A stretch of DNA of 64,000 bases, taken from the NCBI GenBank assembly GCA_037179515.1, contig JAXCGZ010003851.1, positions 1 to 64,000 on the forward strand, in the 5' to 3' direction. Within the stretch, counting starts at the first letter, position 1. Every line of letters begins with the position of its first letter. Under the pieces are notes generated by a model. That model saw nothing but the letters and a program-made list of their open reading frames with translations, was not told the DNA's origin and ran no database searches. The position numbers and the translations under genes were made by a program. The DNA comes from Halocaridina rubra. Lineage: Eukaryota; Arthropoda; Malacostraca; Decapoda; Atyidae. Positions 63,577 to 64,000 of this stretch are shown here, piece by piece.

Positions 63577-64000
63577 GTAAGCGATACTAACACAAAGGTC
63601 ACATATACGATACAAAAGCCAGACCTACAAATATATATATCGCATACTGCATGCTATAAATACTCTATATAAAGATTTGTCACCAGAATGTTTCATTCTT
63701 TGCCTTAACATCACGAAAAAACTCATTTATTACTAGTAGAGTTTAGACAAACCTTTTCCTATTAACTATCCTGAGACCGGCTTCAAAGCTATATTTAGAC
63801 TGGGCTTGCGTTTAATGATCTAAGCTATTTTTTGAATAAGCAATTTTCTATGTTTCCAGCATGTTTCTTTTATTTACTCTCACTACACTACAGAACTCAA
63901 TCATAAGTAATAATCCAGGTTTTGAGAATCTTCCAATCAAATATCTTGAGAAAAGCTCCAGATATATTATGTCTATTTGCTATGTCACGCTTACTGTGAT

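Larger units (their letters stand above)
42374..64000. other. Probable intergenic DNA upstream of p66
   Basis: No coding exon with family resemblance was found on either strand. Content is SINEs, minisatellites, microsatellites and one LINE tail. The stretches 53.0-54.4, 55.7-57.1 and 60.5-63.4 kb hold nothing recognisable. Confidence 0.5.

Overview
The window is animal nuclear DNA: AT-rich, intron-bearing, and packed with very long AT, GA/CT and AAT microsatellites, tRNA-derived SINEs, LINE remnants and foldback DNA elements. Spliced exons, the repeat style and the one recognisable gene point to an arthropod. The microsatellite and SINE load suggests a decapod crustacean, but that is an inference and no species marker was seen.

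One protein-coding gene is supported. It lies on the minus strand and encodes a p66/GATAD2-type subunit of the NuRD chromatin-remodelling complex (Drosophila simjang family). Six exons join in one continuous frame: 41968-41952 (candidate start ATG), 11497-11304, 10506-10169, 8644-8513, 6416-6275 and 5718-5351. All five introns have GT-AG ends, and the joined frame is 396 codons up to a TAA at 5351. The diagnostic piece is the CR1 coiled-coil in exon 3, which in the family binds MBD2/3. The GATA-type zinc finger that normally ends the protein is not in the window. Either the gene continues past the left edge, where there is a good acceptor at position 22, or the TAA ends a short isoform. Intron 1 would be about 30.5 kb.

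Layout: 1-5350 is the 3' side of the gene, with a pogo/Tigger-like MITE, a 60-65 bp minisatellite and SINEs. 5351-11497 holds exons 6 to 2. 11498-41951 is the putative intron 1, with SINEs, a decayed LINE reverse transcriptase (15.3-15.9 kb), a GC-richer non-coding zone (32.7-36.1 kb) with YY1- and CTCF-like sites, and two back-to-back hairpin elements (37.73-38.08 kb). 41.94-42.24 kb is the candidate first exon and promoter. 42.3-64 kb is probably upstream intergenic DNA: SINEs, minisatellites, microsatellites and a 5'-truncated LINE tail ending in poly-A (59.9-60.5 kb). No second host gene could be supported there.

No CRISPR array, operon, true tRNA/rRNA gene or defence-like system was seen. 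The most rewarding items are the spliced p66 model with its ambiguous start, the tandem perfect-arm foldback pair, the duplicated splice-acceptor segment upstream of exon 2, and the SINE family with an internal 16-bp palindrome.
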